DNA from: Neobacillus bataviensis
GTDB lineage: Bacteria > Bacillota > Bacilli > Bacillales_B > DSM-18226
Direction: 5' to 3'
Assembly: GCF_019969725.1 (NCBI RefSeq)
Contig: NZ_JAHXYW010000020.1
Coordinates: 1-60,933 of the forward strand
DNA length: 60,933 nt
Part shown: positions 8,560 to 21,171 of the stretch, one piece after another
How the letters are laid out: every line of letters begins with the position of its first letter
Numbering within the stretch: position 1 is the first letter of the stretch
Notes under the pieces: generated by a model
Seen by the model: only the letters and a program-made list of their open reading frames with translations
The model's database searches: none
What the model was told of the DNA's origin: nothing
Program-made: the position numbers and the translations under genes

Positions 8560-10768
8560 GCCAAATCCAGAACAAGTAAAAGCAGAGAAATTATATCAGC
8601 AAATGGGTTTGTCCGATGAGGAATTTACAATGATTGAAAACATCCTTGGCCGGACGCCAAATTATACGGAAACAGGCTTGTTTTCGGTCATGTGGTCCGA
8701 GCACTGCAGCTACAAAAACTCCAAGCCGGTCCTTAGAAAGTTTCCGGTAACAGGGGAGAAAGTCCTTCAAGGCCCAGGAGAGGGTGCGGGAATTGTCGAC
8801 ATTGGCGACAGCCAGGCGGTCGTATTCAAAATTGAAAGCCACAACCATCCATCCGCTATTGAGCCGTATCAAGGCGCAGCTACTGGTGTTGGCGGCATCA
8901 TCCGCGATGTATTTTCGATGGGTGCCCGTCCGATCGCTCTATTAAACTCACTTCGTTTTGGCGAACTTGATACAGCACGAGTCCGCTACCTATTTAAAGA
9001 GGTTGTCGCCGGAATTGCCGGTTACGGAAACTGTATCGGAATTCCAACTGTTGGCGGCGAAATCCAATTTGAACCATGCTATGAAGGGAACCCGCTTGTC
9101 AATGCAATGTGTGTAGGTCTCATCGATCATAAGGATATTAAAAAAGGCCAGGCGCACGGAGAAGGTAATACGGTCATGTATGTTGGCGCCAAAACAGGCC
9201 GTGATGGTATTCACGGTGCAACCTTTGCTTCTGAAGAATTAACAGAAAACTCAAATGAAGATCGTCCGGCGGTTCAGGTCGGCGACCCGTTTATGGAAAA
9301 GCTGCTTTTAGAAGCCTGCCTTGAGTTAATTCACTTCGATGCCCTTGTCGGCATTCAGGATATGGGAGCAGCCGGTCTTACCAGCTCTTCAGCAGAAATG
9401 GCGAGCAAGGCCGGAATGGGTATCGAAATGAATCTTGACCTGGTCCCGCAGCGTGAAACGGGAATGACAGCCTATGAAATGATGCTGTCAGAATCACAGG
9501 AACGGATGCTGATTGTTGTTAAAAAAGGAAGAGAACAAGAGATCAAGGATCTTTTCGATAAATATGATTTAGAAGCAGTTGCCATCGGTAAGGTTACAGA
9601 TGATAAAAAGCTGCGCTTAATCCATCAAGGTGAAATCGTTGCTGATGTGCCGGTAGATGCCTTGGCGGAAGATGCTCCGGTTTATCAAAAGCCATCACAG
9701 GAGCCCGCGTATTTCCGAGAGTTCCAAGCGATGGAGACTGAAATTCCGCCAGTTGTGGATTTGAAAGAAACTTTATTAAAAATCCTTAGCCAGCCTACGG
9801 TTGCCAGCAAAGAATGGGTATATGAGCAATATGACCACATGGTTCGTACTAATACAGTTGTAGCGCCAGGGTCAGATGCTTCTGTAGTCAGAATTCGCGG
9901 CACCCGCAAGGCCTTAGCGATGACAACCGATTGCAATTCCCGCTATGTGTACTTAGACCCGGAAACCGGCGGGAAAATTGCCGTAGCCGAAGCAGCAAGG
10001 AATATTGTCTGCTCTGGTGCAGAACCATTAGCGATTACTGACAACCTTAACTTTGGCAGTCCGGAAAAACCGGAAGTATTTTGGCAGATCGAAAAAGCAG
10101 CTGATGGAATCAGTGAAGCCTGCCGCGTCCTTGAAACACCTGTCATTGGCGGAAACGTATCCCTCTATAATGAAACAAGCGGGACTGCGATTTACCCAAC
10201 ACCGGTAATTGGGATGGTAGGACTTGTGACGGATTTAGACCATATTACGACTCAACACTTTAAAAATACTGGCGACCTTATTTACCTTCTAGGAGAAACA
10301 AAAGAAGAGTTCGGTGGCAGCGAATTACAAAAGCTAGTTCACGGCAAAGTTTTTGGCAAAGCGCCAGCATTAAATACGACCTTAGAAAAAGAAAGACAAA
10401 ATCAAGTTCTGGCTGCGATTCGCGCTGGGGTGGTTCAGTCTGCCCATGACCTATCAGAAGGCGGTCTAGCTGTAGCATTAGCAGAATCCTTATTTAACGG
10501 CAACGGACTTGGTGCGGAAGTGAAAATTGCTGGAAATTCAGTTTCTGCCCTATTCAGTGAAACACAATCACGCTTTTTATTATCAGTGAAAAAAGAACAT
10601 CAAGTGGAGTTTGAAAGTTTAGTTGAAGCTCAATTGATCGGCGAAGTAAATCTTTCAGGAACAGTCAAAGTCAATTCGGATAGCGAAACAGTACTTGAGA
10701 GCACAGTAGAAGAATTAAAAGCTGCCTGGAAAGGAGCGATCCCATGCTTGCTGAAATCAAGGGATTAA
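8543..10768 (+). CDS. purL: FGAM synthase, PurL subunit
   Basis: Catalytic ATP-dependent subunit making FGAM from FGAR. 741 residues, the small (PurS/PurQ-dependent) type rather than the about 1,300-residue single-chain form. Contains [43 protein letters not shown] and [12 protein letters not shown] follows TGGAGGGAAGC, and the gene overlaps purQ by 17 bases and purF by 25, so purS-purQ-purL-purF are read as a coupled chain. Confidence 0.98.
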   Translation: MLLKLEPNPEQVKAEKLYQQMGLSDEEFTMIENILGRTPNYTETGLFSVMWSEHCSYKNSKPVLRKFPVTGEKVLQGPGEGAGIVDIGDSQAVVFKIESHNHPSAIEPYQGAATGVGGIIRDVFSMGARPIALLNSLRFGELDTARVRYLFKEVVAGIAGYGNCIGIPTVGGEIQFEPCYEGNPLVNAMCVGLIDHKDIKKGQAHGEGNTVMYVGAKTGRDGIHGATFASEELTENSNEDRPAVQVGDPFMEKLLLEACLELIHFDALVGIQDMGAAGLTSSSAEMASKAGMGIEMNLDLVPQRETGMTAYEMMLSESQERMLIVVKKGREQEIKDLFDKYDLEAVAIGKVTDDKKLRLIHQGEIVADVPVDALAEDAPVYQKPSQEPAYFREFQAMETEIPPVVDLKETLLKILSQPTVASKEWVYEQYDHMVRTNTVVAPGSDASVVRIRGTRKALAMTTDCNSRYVYLDPETGGKIAVAEAARNIVCSGAEPLAITDNLNFGSPEKPEVFWQIEKAADGISEACRVLETPVIGGNVSLYNETSGTAIYPTPVIGMVGLVTDLDHITTQHFKNTGDLIYLLGETKEEFGGSELQKLVHGKVFGKAPALNTTLEKERQNQVLAAIRAGVVQSAHDLSEGGLAVALAESLFNGNGLGAEVKIAGNSVSALFSETQSRFLLSVKKEHQVEFESLVEAQLIGEVNLSGTVKVNSDSETVLESTVEELKAAWKGAIPCLLKSRD

Positions 10769-12150
10769 ACGAAGAGTGTGGTGTCTTTGGCGTTTGGGGT
10801 CATCCAGACGCTGCCCAACTTACTTATTACGGGCTTCACAGCCTTCAGCACCGCGGCCAGGAAGGGACAGGTATTGTTGTCTCTGATGGCAAAACCTTAA
10901 AAGGGGTTAAGGGCGAAGGGCTTGTAACGGAGATTTTTACAGCAGATGCGATGAAAGAATTAACTGGCTCAGCAGCCATTGGCCATGTTCGTTATGCGAC
11001 AGCAGGGGGCGGCGGTTACGAAAACGTCCAGCCGCTCCTGTTCCATTCACAAAGCGGCAGCCTGGCGCTTGCACACAATGGCAACCTTGTTAATGCGAAT
11101 TCCTTAAAACATCAGCTTGAGACTCAAGGAAGTATTTTCCAAACAAGCTCAGATACAGAGGTTTTGGCACATTTAATCAGAAGAAGCGGCTTTGCCCATA
11201 TGAATGACCGCGTGAAAAATGCCCTTTCAATGTTGAAAGGTGCATATGCCTATTTAATTATGACGGAAAACGAGTTAATGGTAGCACTTGACCCTCATGG
11301 ACTAAGGCCGCTTTCACTAGGGTGCCTCGGCGATGCTTATGTTGTTGCTTCAGAAACATGTGCCTTCGATGTAGTCGGAGCTGAATACATCCGTGATATC
11401 ATGCCTGGAGAGTTACTAATCATTAATGAGAAGGGGCTGACTTCCGAACGATTTGCAGTCAGCTCAACTAAAGCCATTTGCATGATGGAATATGTTTATT
11501 TTTCAAGACCGGATAGTAATATCCAAGGGATCAATGTCCATACGGCCCGTAAAAACATGGGGAAAAGACTGGCAGTAGAAGCGCCGATTGATGCTGACGT
11601 TGTTACAGGCGTTCCTGATTCCAGTATTTCAGCAGCCATTGGCTATGCCGAAGCAGCCGGCATTCCTTATGAAATGGGCTTAATAAAAAATAAATATGTT
11701 GGCAGGACTTTTATCCAGCCTTCACAAGCCTTGCGCGAACAGGGTGTTAAAATGAAGCTTTCCGCTGTCCGTGGTGTCGTGGAAGGAAAACGTGTTGTCA
11801 TGGTGGATGACTCGATTGTACGCGGTACGACGAGCCGGAGAATTGTCACACTACTTAAAGAAGCAGGAGCGACTGAGGTACATGTGGTGATCAGCTCTCC
11901 TCCAATTAAAAACCCTTGTTTTTATGGAATAGATACGGCAACAAGGGAAGAATTAATTGCTTCTGATAAATCGGTTGAAGATATCAGGGAACTGATTGGG
12001 GCCGATTCATTAACCTTTTTAAGTTTAGATGGTATGGTAAAAGCGCTTGGGCAGGACGGTAACGGTGGTTTTTGTCTTGGCTGCTTTACTGGAAATTATC
12101 CGACAGAAATATATCCTGATACACTTCAGTACTATTATCAAAGGGGCTGA
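10744..12150 (+). CDS. purF: Amidophosphoribosyltransferase (glutamine PRPP amidotransferase)
   Basis: First step of the pathway: PRPP plus glutamine to phosphoribosylamine. Starts [12 protein letters not shown], an 11-residue propeptide before the nucleophile Cys12, as in B. subtilis. The Ntn-hydrolase part has GHVRYAT and AHNGNLVN; the PRPP loop is [15 protein letters not shown]. Cysteines in [16 protein letters not shown] and GGFCLGCF fit the [4Fe-4S] ligands of the oxygen-sensitive Bacillus-type enzyme. 468 residues. AAAGGAGCG precedes the ATG within the purL 3' end. Confidence 0.98.
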   Translation: MLAEIKGLNEECGVFGVWGHPDAAQLTYYGLHSLQHRGQEGTGIVVSDGKTLKGVKGEGLVTEIFTADAMKELTGSAAIGHVRYATAGGGGYENVQPLLFHSQSGSLALAHNGNLVNANSLKHQLETQGSIFQTSSDTEVLAHLIRRSGFAHMNDRVKNALSMLKGAYAYLIMTENELMVALDPHGLRPLSLGCLGDAYVVASETCAFDVVGAEYIRDIMPGELLIINEKGLTSERFAVSSTKAICMMEYVYFSRPDSNIQGINVHTARKNMGKRLAVEAPIDADVVTGVPDSSISAAIGYAEAAGIPYEMGLIKNKYVGRTFIQPSQALREQGVKMKLSAVRGVVEGKRVVMVDDSIVRGTTSRRIVTLLKEAGATEVHVVISSPPIKNPCFYGIDTATREELIASDKSVEDIRELIGADSLTFLSLDGMVKALGQDGNGGFCLGCFTGNYPTEIYPDTLQYYYQRG

Positions 12151-12156
12151 CGACTT

Positions 12157-13191
12157 TTGGCAAATGCATATACACAAGCAGGAGTAAATATCGAAGCAGG
12201 CTATGAAGCCGTTGATCGGATGAAAAAGCATGTTCAAAGAACAGCAAGAAACGGTGTACTGGGCAGTCTCGGCGGTTTTGGCGGCATGTTTGATCTTTCT
12301 GCGTTAAATTTGAAAGAACCAGTACTGGTTTCAGGCACCGATGGAGTCGGCACGAAACTGAAGATTGCTTTTATGATGGATCGGCACGATACGATTGGTA
12401 TCGATGCGGTTGCCATGTGTGTGAATGATATTGTCGTGCAAGGTGCAGAACCGTTATACTTCCTCGATTATATCGCTTGCGGGAAAGCTGTTCCTGAAAA
12501 AATCGAGGCCATTGTGAAGGGAATTGCGGACGGCTGTGAGCAGGCTGGCTGCGCTCTGATCGGCGGGGAAACAGCAGAAATGCCGGGACTTTATCGCGAG
12601 GATGAATATGATCTGGCTGGATTTACAGTCGGTGCATGTGAAAAGTCGAAGTTAATCAACGGCGAAGCGATCAAGCCTGGCGATGTGCTGATCGGGCTCG
12701 CTTCCAGCGGGATCCACAGTAATGGCTATTCTCTTGTTAGAAAAGTGTTTAACAATTGGTCCTTAATTGAATTCGTTGACGAACTCGGGTGTACATTAGG
12801 GGAAGAATTATTAAAACCAACGAAAATTTATGTAAAGCCGATTTTGTCTGCGCTTGAAAAGTTTAACCTAAAAGGGATGGCCCATATTACGGGGGGCGGA
12901 TTTATCGAGAACATTCCAAGAATGCTGCCTGCCGGCCTAGGTGCGGAGTTGGATGAAAAACGCTGGCAGATCCCGAATATCTTCAAATTGATTTCTGAGG
13001 TTGGACAAATCGATTATAAAGAGATGTATAATATTTTTAACATGGGAATTGGCATGGTCGTTGCGGTGGATCAAGACAATGCAGCGGAACTTGTGGAATA
13101 TTTCCGTCAATGTGGTGAAACAGCTTATGAAATCGGCGTCGTGACCGATCAAGAAGGAATAAACATTAAAGGTTTAGGTGGCCGTCGATGA
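12157..13191 (+). CDS. purM: AIR synthase (phosphoribosylformylglycinamidine cyclo-ligase)
   Basis: Closes the imidazole ring of FGAM to AIR. 344 residues with [39 protein letters not shown] and THITGGG-like [14 protein letters not shown]. Start is TTG at 12157, behind AAAGGGGCTGACGAC; it yields [15 protein letters not shown], matching family N-termini. The stop overlaps the purN start (ATGA). Confidence 0.98.
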   Translation: MANAYTQAGVNIEAGYEAVDRMKKHVQRTARNGVLGSLGGFGGMFDLSALNLKEPVLVSGTDGVGTKLKIAFMMDRHDTIGIDAVAMCVNDIVVQGAEPLYFLDYIACGKAVPEKIEAIVKGIADGCEQAGCALIGGETAEMPGLYREDEYDLAGFTVGACEKSKLINGEAIKPGDVLIGLASSGIHSNGYSLVRKVFNNWSLIEFVDELGCTLGEELLKPTKIYVKPILSALEKFNLKGMAHITGGGFIENIPRMLPAGLGAELDEKRWQIPNIFKLISEVGQIDYKEMYNIFNMGIGMVVAVDQDNAAELVEYFRQCGETAYEIGVVTDQEGINIKGLGGRR

Positions 13192-13790
13192 AGAAAATCG
13201 CCGTGTTTGCATCAGGAAGCGGAAGCAATTTTCAAACGATCGTTGAGGCTGTTCAATCCGGTGTGCTTGCAGCAAACCTGGCCCTTTTGATTTGTGATAA
13301 GCCAGGTGCTTACGTCATCGAAAGAGCAAAAGCATCCGGGATACCTTGTTTTGTTTTTAATCCTAAAGACTATCCTGGCAAGGCAGACTATGAAAAAGTC
13401 ATATCTGTACTGCTGAAGGAAAATAAAGTGGATTTGATTGTTCTTGCCGGGTATATGCGTCTGATTGGACCGACCTTATTAAAAGAGTATGAGGGGCGAA
13501 TCGTGAACATTCACCCTTCCCTTCTGCCAGACTTCCCAGGTAAAGATGCAATAGGCCAGGCGTTAGCAGCGAAAGCAAAATGGAGCGGCGTAACCATTCA
13601 TTTTGTCGATGCTGGAATGGATACAGGCCCGATCATTGTCAGGGAACGAGTACGAATTGAGGAAAACGAGACAAGAGAAAGTTTAACCACGAAGATTCAG
13701 GCGATTGAGCATAAGCTATATCCATCGATTCTACAAATGCTTATTACACAAGGAGAGGTTTTATATGCAGAAAAAGCGCGCGCTAATTAG
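13188..13790 (+). CDS. purN: Phosphoribosylglycinamide formyltransferase
   Basis: Transfers a formyl group from 10-formyl-tetrahydrofolate to GAR. Contains [12 protein letters not shown], catalytic Asn/His in [13 protein letters not shown], and the Asp of [11 protein letters not shown]. 200 residues; ATG overlaps the purM stop by 4 bases. GKDA after PG, in place of the more common GLHA-like string, is a mild variation beside the active site. Confidence 0.97.
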   Translation: MKKIAVFASGSGSNFQTIVEAVQSGVLAANLALLICDKPGAYVIERAKASGIPCFVFNPKDYPGKADYEKVISVLLKENKVDLIVLAGYMRLIGPTLLKEYEGRIVNIHPSLLPDFPGKDAIGQALAAKAKWSGVTIHFVDAGMDTGPIIVRERVRIEENETRESLTTKIQAIEHKLYPSILQMLITQGEVLYAEKARAN

Positions 13791-15303
13791 TGTATCTGAC
13801 AAAAGTGGAGTTAGCGAATTTGCTAGAGAATTAGATCGTTTAGGCTTTGAAATCATCTCAACCGGCGGGACAAAGAAAATGCTTCAGGAGCAGGGGATTC
13901 CAGTATTCGGTGTCAGTGATGTTACCGGGTTTCCAGAAATCTTAGAAGGCCGTGTTAAAACATTAAATCCGTATATTCATGGCGGATTACTTGCAAAGCA
14001 TGATGAGAAGGACCATCAAAAACAGCTTGATGAGCATGGCATTACGCCAATCCAGCTTGTTTGCGTGAATCTCTATCCATTCCAGCAAACGATTGAAAAG
14101 CCGGATGTAACGGTAGCGGATGCGATTGAGAATATTGATATTGGCGGACCGACGATGCTCCGCGCTTCTGCAAAAAATCATCAATATGTCACTGTAGTTG
14201 TAGATCCTGTTGATTATGATAAGGTTCTGACTGAATTAAAGGCAGATGGTTCAACGAAGCTTGAAACCAGGAGAAAGCTTGCGGCGAAAGTATTCCGCCA
14301 TACAGCTGCCTATGATGCTTTAATTGCAGAATATATGACCGATCTTGCTCAGGAAGAAACTCCTGAAAAATTGACGGTTACATATGAATTGAAGCAGACA
14401 TTAAGGTACGGAGAAAATCCGCATCAACAAGCTGCTTTTTATAAAAAGCCATTAGGCTCCACGTTCTCGATTGCAAATGCCGAGCAGCTTCATGGCAAAG
14501 AGCTTTCTTACAATAATATCAATGATGCCGATGCCGCCCTGCAAATTGTTAAAGAATTTACAGAGCCTGCAGCCGTTGCAGTTAAGCACATGAATCCGTG
14601 TGGTGTTGGAACAGGGAAGACGGGTTTTGAGGCGTTTGAAAAGGCGTTCGCAGCGGACCCGGTATCGATTTTCGGAGGAATCATTGCATTTAATCGGGAA
14701 GTCGATGGACAAACGGCTGGAAAACTTCATGAGATTTTCTTAGAAATTATCATTGCTCCTTCTTTCACTAAAGAAGCCTTAGAAATTTTAACAGCGAAAA
14801 AGAATTTACGATTATTAACGATTCCGTTCGAGCAAGCACCAAAGGCAGAAATGAAGATGACAACGATCGAAGGCGGATTACTTGTCCAAGAACAGGATCG
14901 TTTCACACTAGAGAATGCCGAGATTTCGATTCCAACTAAAAGACAGCCGACAGAGGCGGAATGGGCAGCATTGAAGCTTGGCTGGAAGGTAGTAAAACAT
15001 GTGAAATCAAATGCCATCGTTGTTTCAAGTGAAGACATGACACTTGGAATTGGTGCCGGTCAAATGAACCGTGTGGGCTCAGCAGAGATTGCCCTGAAAC
15101 AGGCAGGCACTAAGGCCGAGGGTGCCGCACTTGCCTCCGATGCGTTTTTCCCAATGGATGATACCGTGGAAGCAGCTGCTCAAGCAGGAATTACCGCAAT
15201 TATTCAGCCTGGCGGATCCATTCGCGATGCCGATTCCATCAAAAAAGCAGACGAATACGGAATTGCAATGGTATTTACAGGAGTAAGACATTTTAAACAT
15301 TAA
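13765..15303 (+). CDS. purH: Bifunctional AICAR transformylase / IMP cyclohydrolase
   Basis: Last two steps to IMP. The N-terminal MGS-like cyclohydrolase part has [20 protein letters not shown] and [13 protein letters not shown]; the transformylase part has [24 protein letters not shown] and QPGGSIRD. 512 residues is standard. The ATG at 13765 is chosen because AGGAGAGG lies just upstream and [10 protein letters not shown] matches the family; the frame is open back to 13705 within purN. Confidence 0.98.
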   Translation: MQKKRALISVSDKSGVSEFARELDRLGFEIISTGGTKKMLQEQGIPVFGVSDVTGFPEILEGRVKTLNPYIHGGLLAKHDEKDHQKQLDEHGITPIQLVCVNLYPFQQTIEKPDVTVADAIENIDIGGPTMLRASAKNHQYVTVVVDPVDYDKVLTELKADGSTKLETRRKLAAKVFRHTAAYDALIAEYMTDLAQEETPEKLTVTYELKQTLRYGENPHQQAAFYKKPLGSTFSIANAEQLHGKELSYNNINDADAALQIVKEFTEPAAVAVKHMNPCGVGTGKTGFEAFEKAFAADPVSIFGGIIAFNREVDGQTAGKLHEIFLEIIIAPSFTKEALEILTAKKNLRLLTIPFEQAPKAEMKMTTIEGGLLVQEQDRFTLENAEISIPTKRQPTEAEWAALKLGWKVVKHVKSNAIVVSSEDMTLGIGAGQMNRVGSAEIALKQAGTKAEGAALASDAFFPMDDTVEAAAQAGITAIIQPGGSIRDADSIKKADEYGIAMVFTGVRHFKH

Positions 15304-16584
<1,281 letters not shown>

Positions 16585-16602
16585 GTTGTACATTCCTACA
16601 AG

Positions 16603-16637
16603 GAAAGGGCTGACCGATTACGGTCAGCCCCCTTTTA
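16603..16637 (+). terminator. Terminator of the purine operon
   Basis: Perfect stem GGGCTGACCG / CGGTCAGCCC with loop ATTA, followed by CCTTTT. It separates purD from the convergent DUF2892 gene and may act from both sides, since an A-rich run precedes it. Confidence 0.9.
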
Positions 16638-16641
16638 GATT

Positions 16642-16926
16642 TCAGGTTGGATTATAAGGAACCTCTATACCTTCCATCCCATCCATGGAATCCGTCGAAC
16701 GATTGTGATCCTCAATCATTCCCTGGCATTTCTCACATAGCGCTGTTATCGGACAATAACGGACAATTCCTTCAGCAACCTTCATCGCTCCGCATAATGC
16801 CACAAACAAATAGGAATCCCGCCACGGGTGCTTCACCAATTTAGAGGTACTCCAAGCAAGAATGGTTAGACCCATCGTAATCCGGATTAATGCGTTTAAT
16901 ATGCCGATATTTGGTCTGATATTCAT
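16642..16926 (-). CDS. DUF2892 / YgaP-like small membrane protein
   Basis: 94 residues with MNIRPNIGILNALIRITMGLTIL and a second hydrophobic stretch DSYLFVALCGAMKVAEGIVRY, followed by CPITALCEKC. This matches the DUF2892 inner-membrane family, which often carries CP-x-Y/T-x-LLG near its end and is sometimes fused to rhodanese. Start is the ATG at 16926 behind AAGGAG; a GTG upstream lies inside that ribosome site. The C-terminal Cys-x2-Cys could bind metal or sulfur; this is inferred. Confidence 0.8.
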   Translation of the reverse strand: MNIRPNIGILNALIRITMGLTILAWSTSKLVKHPWRDSYLFVALCGAMKVAEGIVRYCPITALCEKCQGMIEDHNRSTDSMDGMEGIEVPYNPT

Positions 16927-17092
16927 TTTGTTCACTCCTTCACAACATTTTTACAATATTTATCATTTCTTTACTGCTTTAAATTGTAAAGTATGATAGT
17001 ATAGTATCTAAAGAAATTTTGTAAGGGCTTTCTTTGTTGATAAATCAAGACTTTATTATATAGATAGTTTTTTGAAAAGGGAGGGATTTTGT

Positions 17093-18838
17093 ATGTTGGA
17101 ACAACGCTACCGCTGGAAAAATAAACACTTGCGCATGCATGTGTCCGTGTTGGATGGGAAAACGGCTCCCACCATATTATTAAAAAATGCTTTGTATTTA
17201 AATCAGACCTTTCGCAAATGGATGCGTGCTAATATTTGGATTTACGAAGATCGGATTGTATATGTTGGCAATAAAATGCCGGAAAATGTAAAGAGCTGTG
17301 AAATCATTGATTGTACGGACAAAATCCTTGTACCAGGATACATTGAACCACACGCTCATCCATTTAATTTATATAATCCCCATACATTTGCTGCCTATGC
17401 ATCACAGTTTGGGACCACGACGTTAATTAGTGACAATATGGCCTTGATTTTAAATATGAAAAAAAGGGAAGCGTTCTCATTATTGAAGGACCTTCGTTCG
17501 ATTCCAACAACGATGTTTTGGTGGTGTCGTTTTGATTCGCAAACCGAAGTTTTGCATGAAGAAGAGATTTTTTCACACAGTAATATTAAATCCTGGCTTG
17601 AGCATGATGCTGTCCTTCAGGGCGGCGAGCTGACCGGTTGGCCGAAGCTGCTTGATGGCGATGATATGATGCTGCATTGGATTCAAGAAGCAAAACGGAT
17701 GCGTAAGCAAATCGAAGGGCATTTTCCCGGTGCTTCTGAAAAAACATTAGCAAAAATGATGCTTTTAGGTGCTGATTGTGACCATGAAGCGATGACAGGT
17801 GAGGAGGTTTACAACCGCCTGATGCAGGGATATATGGTATCGCTCAGGTATTCCTCCCTTCGCCCAGATCTGCCGCAAATATTGGATGACATGAAACGAT
17901 TAGGCATCGAGGCATATGATAGATTAATATTTAATACGGATGGTTCTTCATCGATTTTTTACGAACAAGGACTCAACGACCAAATGATTCGGATTGCGAT
18001 TGAAAAGGGAGTTCCCGTAATTGATGCCTATAATATGGCAACTGTAAATATCGCCAGATACTACAATATTGATCATTTACATGGTAATATTGCTACTGGC
18101 CGTGTTGCCAATATTAACTTTTTATCAAGTATCGAAAATCCAACACCTGTTTCCGTTCTTGCTAAAGGAAAATGGGTGAAGCGAGATGGTGTGAAGGTAG
18201 AAGACGCTTATCCTTCCATCAATTGGGCGCCATATGGATTAAAGCCAATGGAGTTGGATTGGGAATTAACAATGGATGATTTGCAATTCTCGATGCCTTT
18301 TGGAGTGAAAATGGAGAATTCCGTTATCACAAAACCTTATTCAATCGCGATTGATGTTTCCAGTGATGAACTGCCAACCAATCATGATGAATGTTTCTTT
18401 ACTTTAATTGACCGGCAAGGAAAATGGCGGATTAATACTATCTTAAAAGGCTTTGCAACCAAGCTTTCTGCTTTAGCAAGCTCGTTTTCGAATACAGGAG
18501 ATATTATTTTAATAGGAAAAAATAAACAAGATATGATTCATGCTTTTAATAGAATGAAAGAGCTGGGCGGCGGGATAGTAGTGATGGAGAACGCCGAGAT
18601 TGTCTGCGAGCTGCCGCTCCAGTTAAGCGGAATCATGTCCGAAGCGTCGGTAGAAGATTTAATGATTCAGGAAAAAAGATTGTTCGAAGAGCTGGCGGCC
18701 AGAGGTTATTCTTTTTCCGATCCGATGTATAGTTTATTGTTCTTTTCGTCTACTCATTTACCATACATTCGTGTTACACAGCAAGGAATGTATGATGTGA
18801 TGAATAAAACAGTTCTATTTCCTTCGATAATGCGTTAA
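17093..18838 (+). CDS. yerA: Adenine deaminase-like amidohydrolase YerA
   Basis: About 581 residues of the amidohydrolase superfamily. CTDKILVPGYIEPHAHPFN carries the metal-binding H-x-H; later GADCDHEAMTGEEV and the TDGSS loop (FNTDGSSSIF) fit the adenine deaminase family. In B. subtilis, yerA directly follows purD, as here. It would deaminate adenine to hypoxanthine, though activity of the YerA branch is not proven by sequence. ATG at 17093 follows AGGGAGGG. Confidence 0.88.
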   Translation: MLEQRYRWKNKHLRMHVSVLDGKTAPTILLKNALYLNQTFRKWMRANIWIYEDRIVYVGNKMPENVKSCEIIDCTDKILVPGYIEPHAHPFNLYNPHTFAAYASQFGTTTLISDNMALILNMKKREAFSLLKDLRSIPTTMFWWCRFDSQTEVLHEEEIFSHSNIKSWLEHDAVLQGGELTGWPKLLDGDDMMLHWIQEAKRMRKQIEGHFPGASEKTLAKMMLLGADCDHEAMTGEEVYNRLMQGYMVSLRYSSLRPDLPQILDDMKRLGIEAYDRLIFNTDGSSSIFYEQGLNDQMIRIAIEKGVPVIDAYNMATVNIARYYNIDHLHGNIATGRVANINFLSSIENPTPVSVLAKGKWVKRDGVKVEDAYPSINWAPYGLKPMELDWELTMDDLQFSMPFGVKMENSVITKPYSIAIDVSSDELPTNHDECFFTLIDRQGKWRINTILKGFATKLSALASSFSNTGDIILIGKNKQDMIHAFNRMKELGGGIVVMENAEIVCELPLQLSGIMSEASVEDLMIQEKRLFEELAARGYSFSDPMYSLLFFSSTHLPYIRVTQQGMYDVMNKTVLFPSIMR

Positions 18839-18909
18839 ACTGTAATTAGGTAAAGGGTTAAAGCGCGAAAGTGTCTAACATCAAGAATGGAATTCGGGGT
18901 GTTGCATAG

Positions 18910-19959
18910 ATGAAAAAATGGGCTGTTGCCATGACAGCTGTCCTTTTACTGTTCTCAGGCTGCAGTAACAAGGAAAAGGTTAAGGAACCGGAAAAAAAGC
19001 ACGAAGTAGTTGACAAAGTGGTGGAAAAAGAGGACCAGAAGCAAGAGGACCCTTATTTTTTCCCGCTGACTGGTATTAGGTCTAAAACCGCTGTCGATGG
19101 TCGAGCTGTAGCGGTAATGGTTAATAATCATCCAAAAGCAAGACCGCAGTCAGGTTTAAACAAAGCTGATGTGGTCTATGAAGTGCTGGCAGAGGGCGAT
19201 ATCACCCGCTTCCTGGCCGTTTTTCAAAGTGAAAAGCCGACGAATATCGGTCCTGTCCGAAGTGCAAGGGATTATTATATTGAACTGGCTAAAGGACTAA
19301 ACGCACTCTATATTGCCCACGGCTGGAGTGAGGAAGCAAAGAAAATGCTTGAGGAAAATTATATCGATAATTTGAACGGAATGGTTTATGATGGGACCCT
19401 ATTTAAACGATCAAGCACGCGGAAAGCACCTCATAACTCTTATATTACCTATGACAATATTTTAAAGGGCGCCGAACAAAAACATTACTCTATGGAAAAA
19501 AGTCCACCTGCTTTTAAGTTCTATACAGAGGAAGAAAGCAAAAATATTACAGGAAATGATGCCAAGTCCGTCATGATTTCCTACTCCAAAAGTGCAATTT
19601 CTGATTCAACCTACGAGTATGACAGTACACTAGGCAAATATAAGCGTTTCTCAGGCGGAGAGCAAACCGTTGATTTAGACACGAAAGAACCTGTTCTGCT
19701 CGATAATATTTTTATCATTGAAGCCGTTCATCAAGTAATTGATTCGTATGGACGCAGGGATATTGATCTGAAATCCGGCGGAAAAGGTTATTTGCTTCAA
19801 AAGGGGAAAGTAACTGAGGTAGAATGGAAGAATAAGAACGGCTTAATTGTTCCGATAAAGGATGGGGAAGAGGTTCGTTTAGTACCGGGAAAAACGTGGG
19901 TCAATGTTGTGCCAACCAACCCTGGACTACAAAAAAGCGTTTCATTTAATGTAAATTAA
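18910..19959 (+). CDS. yerB: DUF3048 lipoprotein YerB
   Basis: 349 residues. Lipoprotein signal MKKWAVAMTAVLLLFSGC with a lipid-modified Cys at residue 19, a charged Lys/Glu linker, then the DUF3048 domain: AVMVNNHPKARPQSGLNKAD, VYEVLAEGDITRFLAVFQ and GPVRSARDYY. The downstream neighbour yerC and the order yerA-yerB-yerC match Bacillus. Function is unknown; it should sit on the outer face of the membrane. Confidence 0.9.
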   Translation: MKKWAVAMTAVLLLFSGCSNKEKVKEPEKKHEVVDKVVEKEDQKQEDPYFFPLTGIRSKTAVDGRAVAVMVNNHPKARPQSGLNKADVVYEVLAEGDITRFLAVFQSEKPTNIGPVRSARDYYIELAKGLNALYIAHGWSEEAKKMLEENYIDNLNGMVYDGTLFKRSSTRKAPHNSYITYDNILKGAEQKHYSMEKSPPAFKFYTEEESKNITGNDAKSVMISYSKSAISDSTYEYDSTLGKYKRFSGGEQTVDLDTKEPVLLDNIFIIEAVHQVIDSYGRRDIDLKSGGKGYLLQKGKVTEVEWKNKNGLIVPIKDGEEVRLVPGKTWVNVVPTNPGLQKSVSFNVN

Positions 19960-19977
19960 TTAAAAGGGGTAAAGTAT

Positions 19978-20292
19978 ATGCAAATAAATAAATTAAGGGG
20001 AAAAGAGCTCGATCAATTGTTTAAAGCAGTACTTTCATTAAAGGATTTAGAAGAATGCTACCGTTTCTTTGATGATTTGTGCACGATCAATGAAATTCAG
20101 TCTCTTGCCCAGCGGTTAGATGTTGCCAGAATGCTCCGTGAAGGAAATACGTACCACAAAATTGAAACCGAAACGGGCGCAAGTACCGCTACGATTTCAC
20201 GGGTAAAACGCTGCTTGAATTTTGGCAATGATACGTATGAAATGGTTTTGGAACGGATTAAAGAAGAAAACAGCAAAACGGAAGAAGTATAA
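19978..20292 (+). CDS. yerC: YerC/YecD-family TrpR-like DNA-binding protein
   Basis: 104 residues. RCLNF preceded by YHKIETETGASTATISRVK is a TrpR-like helix-turn-helix; SLAQRLDVARML is the preceding dimer-core helix. This matches the YerC/YecD family of small repressor-like proteins found in Firmicutes, which lack the tryptophan-site context of TrpR. AAAGGGGTAAAGT precedes the ATG, 18 bases after yerB, so the two are likely cotranscribed; a terminator follows. Confidence 0.9.
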   Translation: MQINKLRGKELDQLFKAVLSLKDLEECYRFFDDLCTINEIQSLAQRLDVARMLREGNTYHKIETETGASTATISRVKRCLNFGNDTYEMVLERIKEENSKTEEV

Positions 20293-20295
20293 ACA

Positions 20296-20325
20296 AACCG
20301 GAGAGAGCGCTCTTCGGTTTTTCTT
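20296..20325 (+). terminator. Terminator after yerC
   Basis: Stem AACCGGAGA / TCTTCGGTT (one G-U pair), loop GAGCGC, then TTTCTTTT. It closes the yerA-yerB-yerC unit. Confidence 0.88.
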
Positions 20326-20373
20326 TTGGATTTTATTTCTTATATGGTTTTATTTTTTAAACGATTCCTCTAA

Positions 20374-20382
20374 TGCTATAAT
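20374..20382 (+). promoter_or_regulatory. Extended -10 promoter of pcrB-pcrA-ligA
   Basis: TGCTATAAT at 20374-20382 is a perfect extended -10 element, 36 bases before the pcrB start. The expected -35 position (20354) reads TTTTTA, a weak match, which suits an extended -10 promoter. Confidence 0.65.
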
Positions 20383-20417
20383 GGTGAAATGGACTTATGT
20401 AATGGAGGAATCCTTTA

Positions 20418-21101
20418 ATGTATGATTTTCGCGAGTGGCGCCACGTGTTTAAACTCGATCCAAATAAAGAAATTTCAGACGACCAGTTAGAAAAAATATG
20501 TGAATCAGGCACCGATGCCGTGATGGTCGGCGGAACAGACGGAGTGACCCTTGAAAATGTCCTTGATTTGATGGCAAGAATCCGAAGGTATACCGTTCCG
20601 TGCGTCTTGGAAGTTTCCAGCATTGAAACCGTAACACCGGGTTTTGATCTGTATTTTATCCCAACAATCTTAAATAGCAGCGATACGCAGTGGATTACAG
20701 GGCTTCATCATCAAGCTGTAAAGGAATTTGGCGAGATCATGGACTGGGATGAAATCGTCATGGAGGGCTATTGCATTTTGAATGAAGATTGCAAAGCGGC
20801 CCAACTAACCGCATCTAATTCCCGTATAACCAATGAAGATGTAAAGGCCTACGCGATGATGGCAGAAAAAATGTTTCAGCTGCCGATTTTTTATCTTGAA
20901 TACAGCGGCAAATATGGAAATGTGGATCTATTAGCAGACGTGAAGAAGGTTCTTGAAAAAACAACTCTTTTTTATGGAGGCGGCATTTCAACAAAGGAGC
21001 AAGCGGCAGAAATGGCCAAGCATGCAGATGTGATTGTCGTTGGCAACGCTCTTTATGACAACTTTGAAAAAGCCTTAGAAACGGTAAAAAGTATTCGATA
21101 G
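20418..21101 (+). CDS. pcrB: Heptaprenylglyceryl phosphate synthase PcrB
   Basis: TIM-barrel prenyltransferase joining a heptaprenyl group to sn-glycerol-1-phosphate to make an archaeal-type ether lipid in Firmicutes. 227 residues; [36 protein letters not shown] and LFYGGGIST are the substrate and phosphate-binding parts. Strong site TGGAGGAATCC before the ATG. It heads the conserved pcrB-pcrA-ligA-yerH cluster. Confidence 0.95.
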   Translation: MYDFREWRHVFKLDPNKEISDDQLEKICESGTDAVMVGGTDGVTLENVLDLMARIRRYTVPCVLEVSSIETVTPGFDLYFIPTILNSSDTQWITGLHHQAVKEFGEIMDWDEIVMEGYCILNEDCKAAQLTASNSRITNEDVKAYAMMAEKMFQLPIFYLEYSGKYGNVDLLADVKKVLEKTTLFYGGGISTKEQAAEMAKHADVIVVGNALYDNFEKALETVKSIR

Positions 21102-21171
21102 AAATTTGCGCTTGAATGCAAGGAACGATAAAATAAAAATAAGAACAAATGTTTGTAATGGTGGTGGAATC